Of a DNA stretch of 51,888 nucleotides, positions 41,556 to 51,224 are shown in pieces. The notes below the pieces were generated by a model. That model was not told where the DNA came from and did not search any database. It saw only the letters and a program-made list of their open reading frames with translations. The stretch spans positions 1-51,888 of the forward strand of contig JAPSKX010000012.1 of assembly GCA_031181325.1 (NCBI GenBank). The letters are read 5' to 3'. How positions within the stretch are numbered: the first letter of the stretch is position 1; each line of letters opens with the position of its first letter. The translations under genes were made by a program, and so were the position numbers. The DNA comes from Paenibacillus sp. Lineage in GTDB: Bacteria > Bacillota > Bacilli > Paenibacillales > YIM-B00363.

Positions 41556-42857
41556 TTAACCCATGTTCTTGATAAGCAAATTCGCGAATTCGGACGTCTT
41601 CACTTCCGTCGCGCCTTCCATCAGGCGGGCGAAGTCGTACGTTACCGTCTTATCGGCGATCGTCTTCTCCATGCCCTTGTAGATCAGGTCGGCCGCTTCC
41701 AGCCACCCGAGGTGCTCGAGCATCATGACGCCGGAGAGCGTTACGGAGCCCGGGTTGACGACGTCGAGGCCGGCGTACTTCGGCGCCGTGCCGTGCGTCG
41801 CTTCGAAGATCGCGTGACCCGTCACGTAGTTGATGTTCGCGCCCGGCGCGATGCCGATGCCGCCGACTTGCGCCGCAAGCGCGTCGGACAGGTAGTCTCC
41901 GTTCAGGTTGAGCGTCGCGATGACGTCGAAGTCGGTCGGGCGCGTCAGTACTTGCTGCAGCGCGATGTCCGCGATCGCGTCTTTCACGATGATCTTGCCG
42001 GCCGCTTCCGCTGCCTTCTGAGCCGCGTTCGCCGCGTCGGCGCCTTGCTCTTCCTTAATGCGGTCGTATTGGGCCCACGTGAACGTCTTGTCGCCGAACT
42101 CGGCTTCCGCCAGCTCGTAGCCCCAGTTCTTGAACGCGCCTTCCGTGTACTTCATGATGTTGCCCTTGTGCACGAGCGTTACGCTCTTGCGCTTATGCTT
42201 GATCGCGTATTCGATCGCCGCGCGCACGAGGCGCGTGGAGCCTTCGCGGGATACCGGCTTGATGCCGATGCCGGACGTCTCCGGGAAGCGAATTTTCTTC
42301 ACGCCCATCTCGTTCTGGAGGAAAGCGATGACCTTCTGTACGTCCGCGCTTTCCGCTTGATACTCGATGCCCGCGTAGATGTCCTCCGTGTTTTCGCGGA
42401 AGATGACCATGTCGACGAGCTCCGGACGCTTCACCGGCGACGGAACGCCCGTGAAATAACGGACCGGACGGAGGCAAGTGTACAAGTCGAGCTCTTGGCG
42501 CAGCGCGACGTTCAAGGAACGGATCCCGCCGCCTACCGGCGTCGTGAGCGGACCTTTAATCGCGACGATATACTCGCGGATCGCCGTCAGCGTATCGGCC
42601 GGCAGCCAGGAATTATATGTATTGAACGCCTTCTCGCCGGCGAACACTTCGTACCATGCGATTTTCTTCTCGCCTTTGTAAGCTTTCTCTACCGCCGCGT
42701 CGAGGATGCGCTGGGACGCGTTCCAGATGTCCGGACCCGTGCCGTCGCCTTCGATGAACGGGATAATCGGGTTGTTCGGCACGTTCAGCTTGCCGTTCGC
42801 GTCGATCGTGATGCGTTCGCCTTGCGTCGGAAGGGCGTATTGTTCGAATTGTACCAT
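41556..42857 (-). CDS. icd: NADP-dependent isocitrate dehydrogenase
   Basis: A 433-residue enzyme of the Bacillus/Escherichia type. Features are [12 protein letters not shown], the substrate segment [18 protein letters not shown] with the regulatory-type Ser, [44 protein letters not shown] (metal Asp) and [11 protein letters not shown] (cofactor). It makes 2-oxoglutarate. ATG 42857 has AGGAGG upstream; the frame to 42902 is not needed. It follows citZ by 126 bases and they are probably co-transcribed. Confidence 0.96.
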   Translation of the reverse strand: MVQFEQYALPTQGERITIDANGKLNVPNNPIIPFIEGDGTGPDIWNASQRILDAAVEKAYKGEKKIAWYEVFAGEKAFNTYNSWLPADTLTAIREYIVAIKGPLTTPVGGGIRSLNVALRQELDLYTCLRPVRYFTGVPSPVKRPELVDMVIFRENTEDIYAGIEYQAESADVQKVIAFLQNEMGVKKIRFPETSGIGIKPVSREGSTRLVRAAIEYAIKHKRKSVTLVHKGNIMKYTEGAFKNWGYELAEAEFGDKTFTWAQYDRIKEEQGADAANAAQKAAEAAGKIIVKDAIADIALQQVLTRPTDFDVIATLNLNGDYLSDALAAQVGGIGIAPGANINYVTGHAIFEATHGTAPKYAGLDVVNPGSVTLSGVMMLEHLGWLEAADLIYKGMEKTIADKTVTYDFARLMEGATEVKTSEFANLLIKNMG

Positions 42858-42983
42858 TTTGTTCGTTCTCCTCCTGAAATGTAGAAAATGATGCGCGCGC
42901 ACAAGCGGAGCGGGAAATTCGCCGGTACCGCCGCCGAACGTCCCGCCCGCGCCGCCATGACGCCGCGTGTGACTCTGTAATGT

Positions 42984-44099
42984 TTATTTCCGCTCTTCGA
43001 TCGGGATGACTTTCTGATTCGTCGGGCCGACGTATTCCGCGCGCGGACGGATGAGGCGATTGTTCTCGTATTGCTCGAGAATGTGCGCCGTCCAGCCCGA
43101 TACGCGGGAGATCGCGAAGATCGGCGTGAACAAGTCGCGCGGAATCTCGAGGGCGGTGTATACGGAAGCGGAGTAGAAGTCGACGTTCGGCTTCAGCCCC
43201 TTCTGTTCCGTTACGATCTCCTCGATCTTGATGGACATCTCATACCACTTCATGTCGCCCGTCAGCTTGCCGAGCTCGTAAGACATCTTCTGCAGATGCT
43301 TCGCGCGCGGGTCGCCGTTCTTATAGACGCGATGACCGAAGCCCATGATTTTCTCTTTCTTGTCCAGCTTCTCTTGAACGTAGCTTTCCACCTTATCCAT
43401 CGAACCGATATCCTCGAGCATCGCCATAACCGCTTCGTTGGCGCCGCCGTGCAGCGGGCCGCGAAGCGCCCCGATCGCCGACGTCACGCCGGAGTACATG
43501 TCCGACAGAGTCGCGACCGTAACGCGGGAGGCGAACGTCGATGCGTTCAGCTCGTGGTCCGCGTGCAGCACGAGCGCCTTGTCGAGCGCCCGAATCGCGA
43601 TCGCGTCCGGCTCCTTGCCCGTAAGCATATACAGGAAGTTCTCCGCTACCTTCGCCCCTGCCTTCGGCGCCACCGGCTCGAGGCCTTGTCGGATGCGGGC
43701 GAACGCCGCGACGATCGTCGGCAGCTTCGCCTGAAGGCGAATCGCGATTCGCTTGTTCGTGTCGATGTCGAATTCGTGCGCTTCGCCGTCGAACAAGGCG
43801 AGCGCGGAGACGGCCGAGCGGAGCGCCGCCATCGAATTCGCTTCCTTCGGGAAGCTGCGGATGAGGTCGATCACTTGCTGCGGGATCGATGCATTGTCGC
43901 TGAGGTCCTGCAACAATCCGGCCAGCTCCGCGCGGTTCGGCAGCTTGCCGTTCCAGAGCAGATAGACGACTTCTTCGTACGTGGCGTTCTCCGCCAAGTC
44001 GTCGATGTCGTAGCCGCGGTATGTGAGGACGCCGTCTATAATGGAACTGACCGAGGATGTCGTTGCGACGATGCCTTCGAGTCCTTTGGTGACCGTCAT
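42984..44099 (-). CDS. citZ: Citrate synthase
   Basis: A 371-residue type II-like short citrate synthase as in Bacillus CitZ. Active-site His in GPLHGGANEAV, GFGHRVYKNGDPRAK and the Asp region VDFYSASVY are present. It condenses acetyl-CoA and oxaloacetate, the entry of the TCA cycle. AGGAG precedes ATG 44099. A CcpC-type box lies about 100 bases upstream, so citrate-responsive control is likely. Confidence 0.96.
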   Translation of the reverse strand: MTVTKGLEGIVATTSSVSSIIDGVLTYRGYDIDDLAENATYEEVVYLLWNGKLPNRAELAGLLQDLSDNASIPQQVIDLIRSFPKEANSMAALRSAVSALALFDGEAHEFDIDTNKRIAIRLQAKLPTIVAAFARIRQGLEPVAPKAGAKVAENFLYMLTGKEPDAIAIRALDKALVLHADHELNASTFASRVTVATLSDMYSGVTSAIGALRGPLHGGANEAVMAMLEDIGSMDKVESYVQEKLDKKEKIMGFGHRVYKNGDPRAKHLQKMSYELGKLTGDMKWYEMSIKIEEIVTEQKGLKPNVDFYSASVYTALEIPRDLFTPIFAISRVSGWTAHILEQYENNRLIRPRAEYVGPTNQKVIPIEERK

Positions 44100-44198
44100 G
44101 GGTTACACGCTCCTTTTTTCGGGAAAGATCATGAATTCTGATGCAGCCTCTAATTTCCATGATAACGGACTTGACGCAAGAAGGAAACAAAATGGCGC

Positions 44199-44213
44199 AT
44201 AAAACTTCATTAT
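44199..44213. promoter_or_regulatory. CcpC-type operator upstream of citZ
   Basis: ATAA-AACTTCA-TTAT equals the ATAA-N7-TTAT dyad recognised by CcpC at Bacillus citB and citZ. A further ATAA half-site lies at 44222. On the minus strand a -10-like TATCAT (44164-44159) follows downstream, which puts the dyad roughly 50 bases before transcription start. Confidence 0.55.
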
Positions 44214-44322
44214 CACGATCATAAAGCATTTTTCGCGAACATTTCCTTCTCGCACAAACTCGGTTACAATATTGCTAATGTTTGCTCCGCCGCACACCGA
44301 AATTTCGAGGAGGATCGCATCT

Positions 44323-45852
44323 ATGGAACGCATCGGCATCATCGACATCGGCTCCAACTCGATCCGCTTGGTCGTCTACGAACGTACGCCGGCGGGCGCC
44401 TACCGCGTCATCGACGAAACGAAAGAATCCGCGCGACTCAGCGAACGGCTCGACAAGGACGGCCGGATCGCGGAGAGCGACATGCAATATATCACCGACA
44501 CGCTGCGCCGATTCCAGCTGCTGTGCGAGCATCACGGCGCGGCGCGCATCCGCGCCGTCGCGACGGCGGCGGTCCGCAACTCCCCCGACGGCTGCGCGAT
44601 CGCCCGCGAGCTGACGGAACGGACCGGCCTCGCCGTCGAGGTGCTCTCGGGGGCGGAGGAAGCCCGTCTCGGCTTCCTCGGCATGATCAACGCCATCGAT
44701 ATCAAGGACGGCTTCGTCGTCGACATCGGCGGCGGCAGCACGGAAGTGCTGTTGTTCCGCGAACGCGCCGTCGTGAAGAGCGTGTCGTTCCCGTTCGGCG
44801 CCGTCAATACGATGAAGCGGTTCGGCCGCGGCGGCGACGTCGACGAGGCCGGCGCCCTTGCCATCGTGCAGATGGTCGAGGACGCCGTGCGAGACGAGCC
44901 TTGGATCTCTTCGTCCCCGGGCTTGCCTCTCGTCGGTCTCGGCGGAACGATCCGCTCGTTATGTAAGGTCGATCAGCGGGATCGCAAGTACTCGCTTCCG
45001 ATTACCCATCATTACCAGATGACGGAACAATCCGTAGACGAGTGGCTGATTCGGCTCGCGGGCGTCAAGCTCGAGCAGCGCAAACGGATAGAAGGACTTT
45101 CCAAGGACCGCGCGGACATTATTGTGCCCGGGCTGCTCATACTCCATACCTTGTTTCGCCAATGCCGCGCCTCGCATTACGTCATCAGCGGATCGGGACT
45201 GCGGGACGGCATCTTCTACGAGACGCTGCGCCCGGAGGCGCCTCAATTTACCGACGTCTTAGAGCATAGCGTGCATAATTTGCTCGCGCTTCACCCGTCC
45301 GTCTCGCTGAAGCACGTACTGCAGGTCGAACGGCTCGCGATGAAGCTGTTCTCGGATCTGAGCGCAGAGCATGGATATGGCGCGCGCGTGGGCACGTACC
45401 TTCACGTGGCCGCGCTGCTGTATCGGATCGGCATCTCGATCAACTATTACAATTACCACAAGCACACGTATTATTTGATGGCGCATTCGCGCATGGACGG
45501 ATTGACGCATCGCGAGATTCTCTTATGCGCATTGATCGCGTCGTTCAAGAGCGAGAAGCGCCTGAAGCCGATGTTCGCGGCGCATCGCGACCTGCTCGCG
45601 GAGTCCGACTTCGGATTGATCGTACGGCTCGGCGCGCTGCTGCAGATCGCCGCCGCGCTCGACCGGAGCGGCACGCAGCCGATCGCGACCGTGACCGCAC
45701 AGGCGATCGGCCGGGAGCTCCGGCTCGGCGTTCGGTCGCGGCGCGCATGGGACATCGAGCGCCGCGAGCTGCAGCAGCTCGCGAAGGACTTCGGCAAGTC
45801 GTGGGGCCTCTCGCTGCAGGTGCACGAGTCGGACCCTACCGCAGCTCCATAA
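44323..45852 (+). CDS. ppx: Exopolyphosphatase, Ppx/GppA family
   Basis: A 509-residue protein with the actin-like ATPase-fold motifs of Ppx/GppA (GIIDIGSNSIRLVVYE, VATAAVRNSPDG, DIGGGSTEVLLF, LVGLGGTIRSL) and a C-terminal HD-like helical domain (HSVHNLLALHPS, YLHVAALLYRIG). It removes phosphate from polyphosphate or pppGpp. GAGGAGG precedes ATG 44323 and a TACAAT at 44265 may be its -10. It is convergent with ppk, giving a polyphosphate synthesis and breakdown pair. Confidence 0.92.
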   Translation: MERIGIIDIGSNSIRLVVYERTPAGAYRVIDETKESARLSERLDKDGRIAESDMQYITDTLRRFQLLCEHHGAARIRAVATAAVRNSPDGCAIARELTERTGLAVEVLSGAEEARLGFLGMINAIDIKDGFVVDIGGGSTEVLLFRERAVVKSVSFPFGAVNTMKRFGRGGDVDEAGALAIVQMVEDAVRDEPWISSSPGLPLVGLGGTIRSLCKVDQRDRKYSLPITHHYQMTEQSVDEWLIRLAGVKLEQRKRIEGLSKDRADIIVPGLLILHTLFRQCRASHYVISGSGLRDGIFYETLRPEAPQFTDVLEHSVHNLLALHPSVSLKHVLQVERLAMKLFSDLSAEHGYGARVGTYLHVAALLYRIGISINYYNYHKHTYYLMAHSRMDGLTHREILLCALIASFKSEKRLKPMFAAHRDLLAESDFGLIVRLGALLQIAAALDRSGTQPIATVTAQAIGRELRLGVRSRRAWDIERRELQQLAKDFGKSWGLSLQVHESDPTAAP

Positions 45853-46084
45853 TCTCCAGCCGGTTCCCGAAGGGGTCGTTCGCATAGAAGCGGACGACCC
45901 CTTCGTCCGCCCGAGCGCCGTCGTCGGTCACGTCGACTTCGTTCGCGAGGAGATGCGCCTTCGGCGAAGCCAGTCCGACGACGTCGAACGCGGGTGCGCC
46001 TTCGCCGCCGGAACGAAGTCTGCCCCTCCTTCCGTCCCGACTGCATGCGGCCTGGATACGTTCCGCCATCCGGCCCGCAAGCAA
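45836..46084 (-). pseudogene. Truncated VOC (glyoxalase) family remnant
   Basis: An 82-codon frame whose last 50 residues match the C-terminal half of a VOC domain (LANEVDVTDDGARADEG, VRFYANDPFGNRLEIMEL, with the metal-binding Glu near the end). The N-terminal half of the domain is missing and replaced by Arg/Gly-rich sequence. Its 3' end overlaps the last bases of ppx. No promoter or ribosome binding site is visible and it lies just beyond the ppk terminator. Confidence 0.6.
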
Positions 46085-46112
46085 AAACCCGCCCGGCCGG
46101 GCCGAACGGGTC
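46081..46112 (-). terminator. Terminator of ppk
   Basis: On the minus strand a GC-rich hairpin (GCCCGGCCGGGC with flanking CCCG/CGGG) is followed by TTTTTGC, 15 bases after the ppk stop. Confidence 0.75.
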
Positions 46113-46126
46113 CCGCCTATAAACTA

Positions 46127-48223
46127 TTATCGCACCTTCCACTTGCCGATCTTCAGCGACTCGAACTGGCTGCGCAGCGGCGGTCCGCCGGTCTTCACCC
46201 GCGCGTACGCGCCGCTCGGGAGCAGCTCCCTCGCTTTGACGTTATCCCGCAGCGACAGCTCTAATAGATTGATCAAGCTCTGCCGAATCTTGCGGTCGAA
46301 CACCGGGCACATCAGCTCGATGCGGCGCGTCAGGTTGCGGCTCATCCAATCCGCGCTGGCGATGTACACCTCGGGGTCCCCCCCGTTTTCGAAATAAAAC
46401 ACCCGCGAATGCTCGAGGAACCGATCGACGATCGAGATGACGCGCACGTTCTGCGACAGCCCCGGTACGCCGGGACGCAAGCTGCACACGCCGCGCACGA
46501 TCAGGTCGATCTTCACGCCCGCTTGGCTCGCCTCGTACAGCACGTCGATGATTTCCTGATGCGACAGCGAGTTGATCTTCGCGATAATGCGCGCCGGCTT
46601 CCCCGCCCGGGCGTTGTCCGCTTCCCGGCGGATGAGCCGGAACAGCTGATCGCGCAGCCCGTTCGGCGCCACGCTGAGCGCCTTCCAATCCCGCGGCGCG
46701 GAGTAGCCCGTCATCTCGTTGAACAGCGCCGACGCGTCCTCGCCGATGATGGCGTGCGACGTGAACAAGCCGACGTCCGTATACAGCTTCGCCGTCGCGT
46801 CGTTGTAGTTGCCCGTGCCGACATGCACGTACCGGCGCAGCCCCGTCGCCTCCTGCCGCACGACGAGCAGCAGCTTCGCGTGCGTCTTCAGCCCGACGAG
46901 GCCGTAGACGACATGGCAGCCCGACTGCTCGAGCCGGCGCGCCCATGCGATGTTGCGCTCCTCGTCGAATCGCGCCTTCAGCTCCACGACGACCGTCACC
47001 TGCTTGCCGGCCTCCGCCGCGCGCGCGAGCGACTGCACGAGCAGCGAGTTGCCGCTCACCCGGTACAACGTCATCTTGATCGCGAGCACCTTCGGATCGT
47101 GCGCCGCCTGCGTGACGAAGTCGGTGACCGGATCGAACGACTCGTACGGGTGATACATGAGCACGTCGCCCTTCGCGAACGCGGCGAACAGATCGCGTCC
47201 GCTCTCGCCCTCCGCTTCGGCGAGCTCCTGCGGGTAGACCGGCTTCACCGGCGGGTACCGCAATGCGTCGTAACCGGGCAACGTCGCCGCGAACCGCATG
47301 AGGTACGTCAAGTCGAGCGGCCCGTCGTACACGAAGACGTGATCGTCGACCTCGAACTCCTCCTGCAGCATCTCGAGCGCGTACGGGTGCATGCCCTTCT
47401 CGATTTCGAGACGGACGGGCGAGCCCCAGCGCCGCTTCCGCAGCTCCTTCTCGATCTCCTCCAGCAGGTCCTCCGCGCCTTCCTCGTTCAGCGTCATATC
47501 CGCGTTGCGCGTCAGCCGGAACGAGTGAACGGCGATCGGGACGTACCCCGTAAACAACGAATGAATATGCCGCTTGATGATCGTCTCCATAAGGATGAAT
47601 TCGTGCTTCTTGCTGTTCTGTCGGCGAGGCAGCTCCACCGTGCGTTGCAGAATCGAAGGCACTTGCACGATCGCGAAGTACGGCTCCTCGTCGTCGTCGC
47701 CCTCGCGCCGCAGCACGACCGCCAGATACACGCCCAGCGTATGCACGAGCGGGAACGGACGGCTCTGGTCGACCGCCATCGGCGTCAGCACCGGAAAGAC
47801 GATGTCGTGGTAGAACTGGTCCATCGCCGCGCGCTGCGTCGCGTTCAGGTCATCGTATTCCGTGACGTAACAGATGCCCTCCTTCGCCAGGAGGCGCATC
47901 AGTTCGCGATACGTCTTGTATTGATCGTGCACGAGCTCGCCCATCCGCTTCATGATGCGCTTCACGAGGCCGGAAGGCGTGTAGCCGGAGAAATCCTTCT
48001 TCTGATATCCCGCCTTGATTTGATCGATCATGCCCGCTACCCGCACGCTCATGAATTCGTCGAAGTTCGAAGAGACGATCGACAAAAACTTCACCCGCTC
48101 GAGCAGCGGCGTATCCGGGTCCTGCGCTTCCTCCAGCACCCTTCGGTTGAACTGCAGCCAGCTGAGATCGCGGTTGACGTACCGATTGCTGACGTCCCGC
48201 GCCGTTTGGTCCTTCTTGGTCAC
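46127..48223 (-). CDS. ppk: Polyphosphate kinase 1
   Basis: A 698-residue PPK1, usual length. The N-terminal segment RYVNRDLSWLQFNRRVLEEA, KFLSIVSSNFDEFMSVRV, MALTLYRVSGNS-like KMTLYRVSGNSLLVQ, catalytic His in LKTHAKLLLVVR and the second His region YVHVGTGNYNDATA are present. It makes polyphosphate from ATP. I chose GTG 48223, since GGAGGGTGG is six bases upstream; an ATG at 48262 in the same frame lacks a good site. Confidence 0.95.
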   Translation of the reverse strand: MTKKDQTARDVSNRYVNRDLSWLQFNRRVLEEAQDPDTPLLERVKFLSIVSSNFDEFMSVRVAGMIDQIKAGYQKKDFSGYTPSGLVKRIMKRMGELVHDQYKTYRELMRLLAKEGICYVTEYDDLNATQRAAMDQFYHDIVFPVLTPMAVDQSRPFPLVHTLGVYLAVVLRREGDDDEEPYFAIVQVPSILQRTVELPRRQNSKKHEFILMETIIKRHIHSLFTGYVPIAVHSFRLTRNADMTLNEEGAEDLLEEIEKELRKRRWGSPVRLEIEKGMHPYALEMLQEEFEVDDHVFVYDGPLDLTYLMRFAATLPGYDALRYPPVKPVYPQELAEAEGESGRDLFAAFAKGDVLMYHPYESFDPVTDFVTQAAHDPKVLAIKMTLYRVSGNSLLVQSLARAAEAGKQVTVVVELKARFDEERNIAWARRLEQSGCHVVYGLVGLKTHAKLLLVVRQEATGLRRYVHVGTGNYNDATAKLYTDVGLFTSHAIIGEDASALFNEMTGYSAPRDWKALSVAPNGLRDQLFRLIRREADNARAGKPARIIAKINSLSHQEIIDVLYEASQAGVKIDLIVRGVCSLRPGVPGLSQNVRVISIVDRFLEHSRVFYFENGGDPEVYIASADWMSRNLTRRIELMCPVFDRKIRQSLINLLELSLRDNVKARELLPSGAYARVKTGGPPLRSQFESLKIGKWKVR

Positions 48224-48313
48224 TCCGTACCACCCTCCGCGCCGTATCCTGTACCCTTTCATCGTAACGCTTCCATCGACTCCGATCGTGTTAAGCTTTT
48301 GTAAATTCGACAA

Positions 48314-48703
48314 TTATCGATACAACCGGAACTGACCGCTGTCGATTTTCCGCTGAATGAACTTCAGGAGCATCCCCTTGAACAGGAATCGCGTCGCCGG
48401 AAACACCAACACGATGCCGAGCACGTCGCTTAGGAAGCCGGGGGTCAGCATCAACAAGCCTCCGGCGAAAATGCATATGCCGTCCAGGATCGACGACGTC
48501 GGGATCACGCCGCGCGCCAGCTCGCCCCTCGCGTACTCGAGTACGCGGCGGCCTTCCCGCTTCGCGAGGTACGCGCCGACGAAGCCCATGACGACGATAA
48601 GCGCGAACGTCTGCCACCCGCCGATGAGGCGCCCCGTCTCGAGCAAAATCCAAATCTCGAGCGCGGGGATGACGACCATCGACAGCACCATCCATCGAAA
48701 CAT
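48314..48703 (-). CDS. fxsA: FxsA family membrane protein
   Basis: A 129-residue protein with three or four helices (VLSMVVIPALEIWILLE, FALIVVMGFVGAYLA, ICIFAGGLLMLTPGFLSDVL) and the TPGFLSDVLG motif of FxsA. The family is linked to phage exclusion in Escherichia but has no settled role in Bacillota. ATG 48703 is eight bases after AGGGGAG; GTG 48712, overlapping the thioesterase stop, is also possible. It is co-transcribed with the thioesterase. Confidence 0.88.
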   Translation of the reverse strand: MFRWMVLSMVVIPALEIWILLETGRLIGGWQTFALIVVMGFVGAYLAKREGRRVLEYARGELARGVIPTSSILDGICIFAGGLLMLTPGFLSDVLGIVLVFPATRFLFKGMLLKFIQRKIDSGQFRLYR

Positions 48704-48708
48704 CGGCT

Positions 48709-49137
48709 TCACTCCCCTTTCTCGGCGGCGCGGGACAACGCCTCGTAGACGTCGGGCGCCGCCTTATTCAGGCGAACCGGCTTCCACTCGCGATCGACCC
48801 ACACATGCGTGGACGTACCCGACACGAGGAGGCGGTCCGGATCGTCCGCGCGCGCGATCTCGTATTCGAACGACAGCCGCACCGCGCCGAACTCCTTGAT
48901 ACGGCACCGGACGACGACCTCGTCGTCGTAGCGCGCCGGATGCTTGTATTGGATGGCGACGTCGACCACAGGCAGCAGCAGCCCCCGCGCCTCGACGTCC
49001 CGGTACGCGAAGCCGTGCGCCCGCGTCCAATCGGTGCGCGCGATCTCGAACCATGTCAAATAATTGCCGTGGTAGACGACGCCCATCGCGTCCGTCTCCT
49101 GATAGCGAACCCGAACCGTCACCGCATGCCAGGCCAT
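48709..49137 (-). CDS. Acyl-CoA thioesterase, YbgC/4HBT hotdog family
   Basis: A 142-residue hotdog-fold protein. VRYQETDAMGVVYHGNYLTW contains the catalytic Asp and the active-site loop of the 4-hydroxybenzoyl-CoA thioesterase group. ATG 49137 has AAGGAG upstream. It lies between pyk and fxsA, its usual place in Paenibacillus-like genomes. The true substrate is unknown. Confidence 0.88.
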   Translation of the reverse strand: MAWHAVTVRVRYQETDAMGVVYHGNYLTWFEIARTDWTRAHGFAYRDVEARGLLLPVVDVAIQYKHPARYDDEVVVRCRIKEFGAVRLSFEYEIARADDPDRLLVSGTSTHVWVDREWKPVRLNKAAPDVYEALSRAAEKGE

Positions 49138-49303
49138 GCTCCGCTCTCCTTCCGGTCCTCCAACGACAACAAGAGCGGCGCCGGACGGCGCCGCCCGAGC
49201 AGCGTGCAATGGAGTCGGTCTATATTTCGAGATCAGGCTGAACGCGCTTCGTTCGCCCTGCTCCCTCGCAAGAAAACCATCCGCTTAACGGATAGGGTTA
49301 TTC

Positions 49304-51058
49304 TTAAAGTACGTTCGACTTGCCCGAATATATGACACCGAGTTCCGCGTAGACGGAAACTTCCGCGCCTTCTTGCAGCAAGCTCGTCGCGTCGTTCACG
49401 CCGACGACGACCGGCTTGCCGAGGCTGAGTGCGACGACCGCCGCATGGGACGTGATGCCGCCGGATTCGGTGATGACGGCGGACGCCTTCTCGAAAGCGG
49501 GGACATAGTCCTTATCGGTCGAGATCGTGACGAGAATGTCGCCCGGCTGCGTCTTCTCGATCGCTTCCTTCGCGCTGCGCGCGACGACGACCTTGCCGCT
49601 CGCGCTCTGCGTGCCGATGCCTTGCCCCTTCGCGATCATCTGGCCGATCTGATGAATCTTAATCAGGTTCGTCGCGCCCGAACGGCCGACCGGCACGCCC
49701 GCCGTAATGACGACGAGATCGCCGTGGTGCACGAGACCGCTCCGCTGCGCCGCGTTCACGGACATCTCGAACAGCTCGTCCGTATTGCCCGCTTCCTCGC
49801 CCTTGACCGGGAACACGCCGAACACGAGATTCAAGCGGCGCATCACGGACTCGTCCGGCGTCACCGCGACGATCGGCGCCTTCGGCCGGTACTTCGACAC
49901 CATGCGCGCCGTATAGCCCGTCTCCGTCGGCGTAATGATCGCTTTCGCGTCGAGGTCGAGCGCCGAGTTGGCGACCGCCTGCGAGATCGCTTCCGTCACG
50001 CTAGTCTGCTGCGCGTTCGCTTGGCGGAGGAAAATTTCGCGGTACTCGAGCGCGGATTCCGCCCGCTCGGCGATGCGCGCCATCGTCTGCACCGACTCGA
50101 CCGGATACTTGCCCGCCGCCGTCTCCCCGGACAGCATCGTCGCGTCCGTGCCGTCGAAGATCGCGTTCGCCACGTCGCTCGCTTCCGCGCGCGTCGGGCG
50201 CGGCATGCGCTGCATCGAGTCGAGCATCTGCGTCGCCGTGATGACCGGCTTGCCGGCGCGATTGCACATCTCGATCATGCGCTTCTGCACGAGCGGCACT
50301 TCTTCCGCCGGAATTTCCACGCCGAGGTCGCCGCGCGCGACCATCAAGCCGTCGGACACCTCCAGAATTTCCGCGAGGTTGTCCACGCCTTCTTGATTTT
50401 CGATCTTGGAGATGATCTGGATATGCTGCGCGTTATGCTCTTCGAGAATCTTGCGAATTTCCATGACGTCGCTCGCCTTGCGGACGAACGAAGCCGCGAT
50501 GAAGTCGATGCCTTGCTGGATGCCGAAGCGGATATCCGCCGCGTCCTTCTCCGTAATGCCCGGCAGATTAATGCGCACGCCCGGCACGTTGACGCCCTTC
50601 TTGCTCTTGATCTGACCGCCGTTGACGATGCGGCAGACGATGTCCTTGCCCTTGATCTCTTCGACGCGCAGACCGATGAGGCCGTCGTCGATCAGAATCG
50701 TCGAGCCGACGTGCACGTCTTGCGGCAGCTGGTCGTAGCTGACCGGCACGCGGGTTTTGTCGCCCAAGATTTCTTCCGTCGTCAGCGTGAGCGTCTCGTC
50801 TTGCACCAGCTCGATCGGCTCTTCCTTCAGCTTGCCGAGGCGGATTTCCGGCCCCTTCGTATCGAGCAAGATGGAGACGGTCTTGCCGAGCTCCTCGCGA
50901 ACTTTCTTAATGTTCGTGATGCGTCCGCCGTGCTCCTCGAAGTCCCCGTGCGAGAAGTTCAGTCGAGCGACGTTCATGCCGGCGAGCACCAGCTTCTTCA
51001 GGTTTTCCGGCGATTCCGATGCGGGGCCGATGGTACATACGATTTTCGTCTTGCGCAT
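49304..51058 (-). CDS. pyk: Pyruvate kinase with C-terminal PEP-utilising domain
   Basis: A 584-residue enzyme, the long Bacillales form. [45 protein letters not shown] (catalytic Lys region), [11 protein letters not shown] and [14 protein letters not shown] are present. The last 110 residues form the extra domain with [21 protein letters not shown], related to the phosphohistidine domain of PEP synthases. It makes pyruvate and ATP. GGGAGGAG precedes ATG 51058. Confidence 0.97.
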   Translation of the reverse strand: MRKTKIVCTIGPASESPENLKKLVLAGMNVARLNFSHGDFEEHGGRITNIKKVREELGKTVSILLDTKGPEIRLGKLKEEPIELVQDETLTLTTEEILGDKTRVPVSYDQLPQDVHVGSTILIDDGLIGLRVEEIKGKDIVCRIVNGGQIKSKKGVNVPGVRINLPGITEKDAADIRFGIQQGIDFIAASFVRKASDVMEIRKILEEHNAQHIQIISKIENQEGVDNLAEILEVSDGLMVARGDLGVEIPAEEVPLVQKRMIEMCNRAGKPVITATQMLDSMQRMPRPTRAEASDVANAIFDGTDATMLSGETAAGKYPVESVQTMARIAERAESALEYREIFLRQANAQQTSVTEAISQAVANSALDLDAKAIITPTETGYTARMVSKYRPKAPIVAVTPDESVMRRLNLVFGVFPVKGEEAGNTDELFEMSVNAAQRSGLVHHGDLVVITAGVPVGRSGATNLIKIHQIGQMIAKGQGIGTQSASGKVVVARSAKEAIEKTQPGDILVTISTDKDYVPAFEKASAVITESGGITSHAAVVALSLGKPVVVGVNDATSLLQEGAEVSVYAELGVIYSGKSNVL

Positions 51059-51224
51059 GGTTTAAGCTCCTCCCTATTTACCAACACATTGCTGCTATAT
51101 CTACAACGCCGGAAGGGTTGTCCCGTCCGGCGAATCGAACGACTTGGTTCCTCTTGCCATTCTAAAACGCACAAAGAACGCCGGGATGTGAGTTTCGTCA
51201 CGCCGGCGGTCCTTCGTGGGCATC

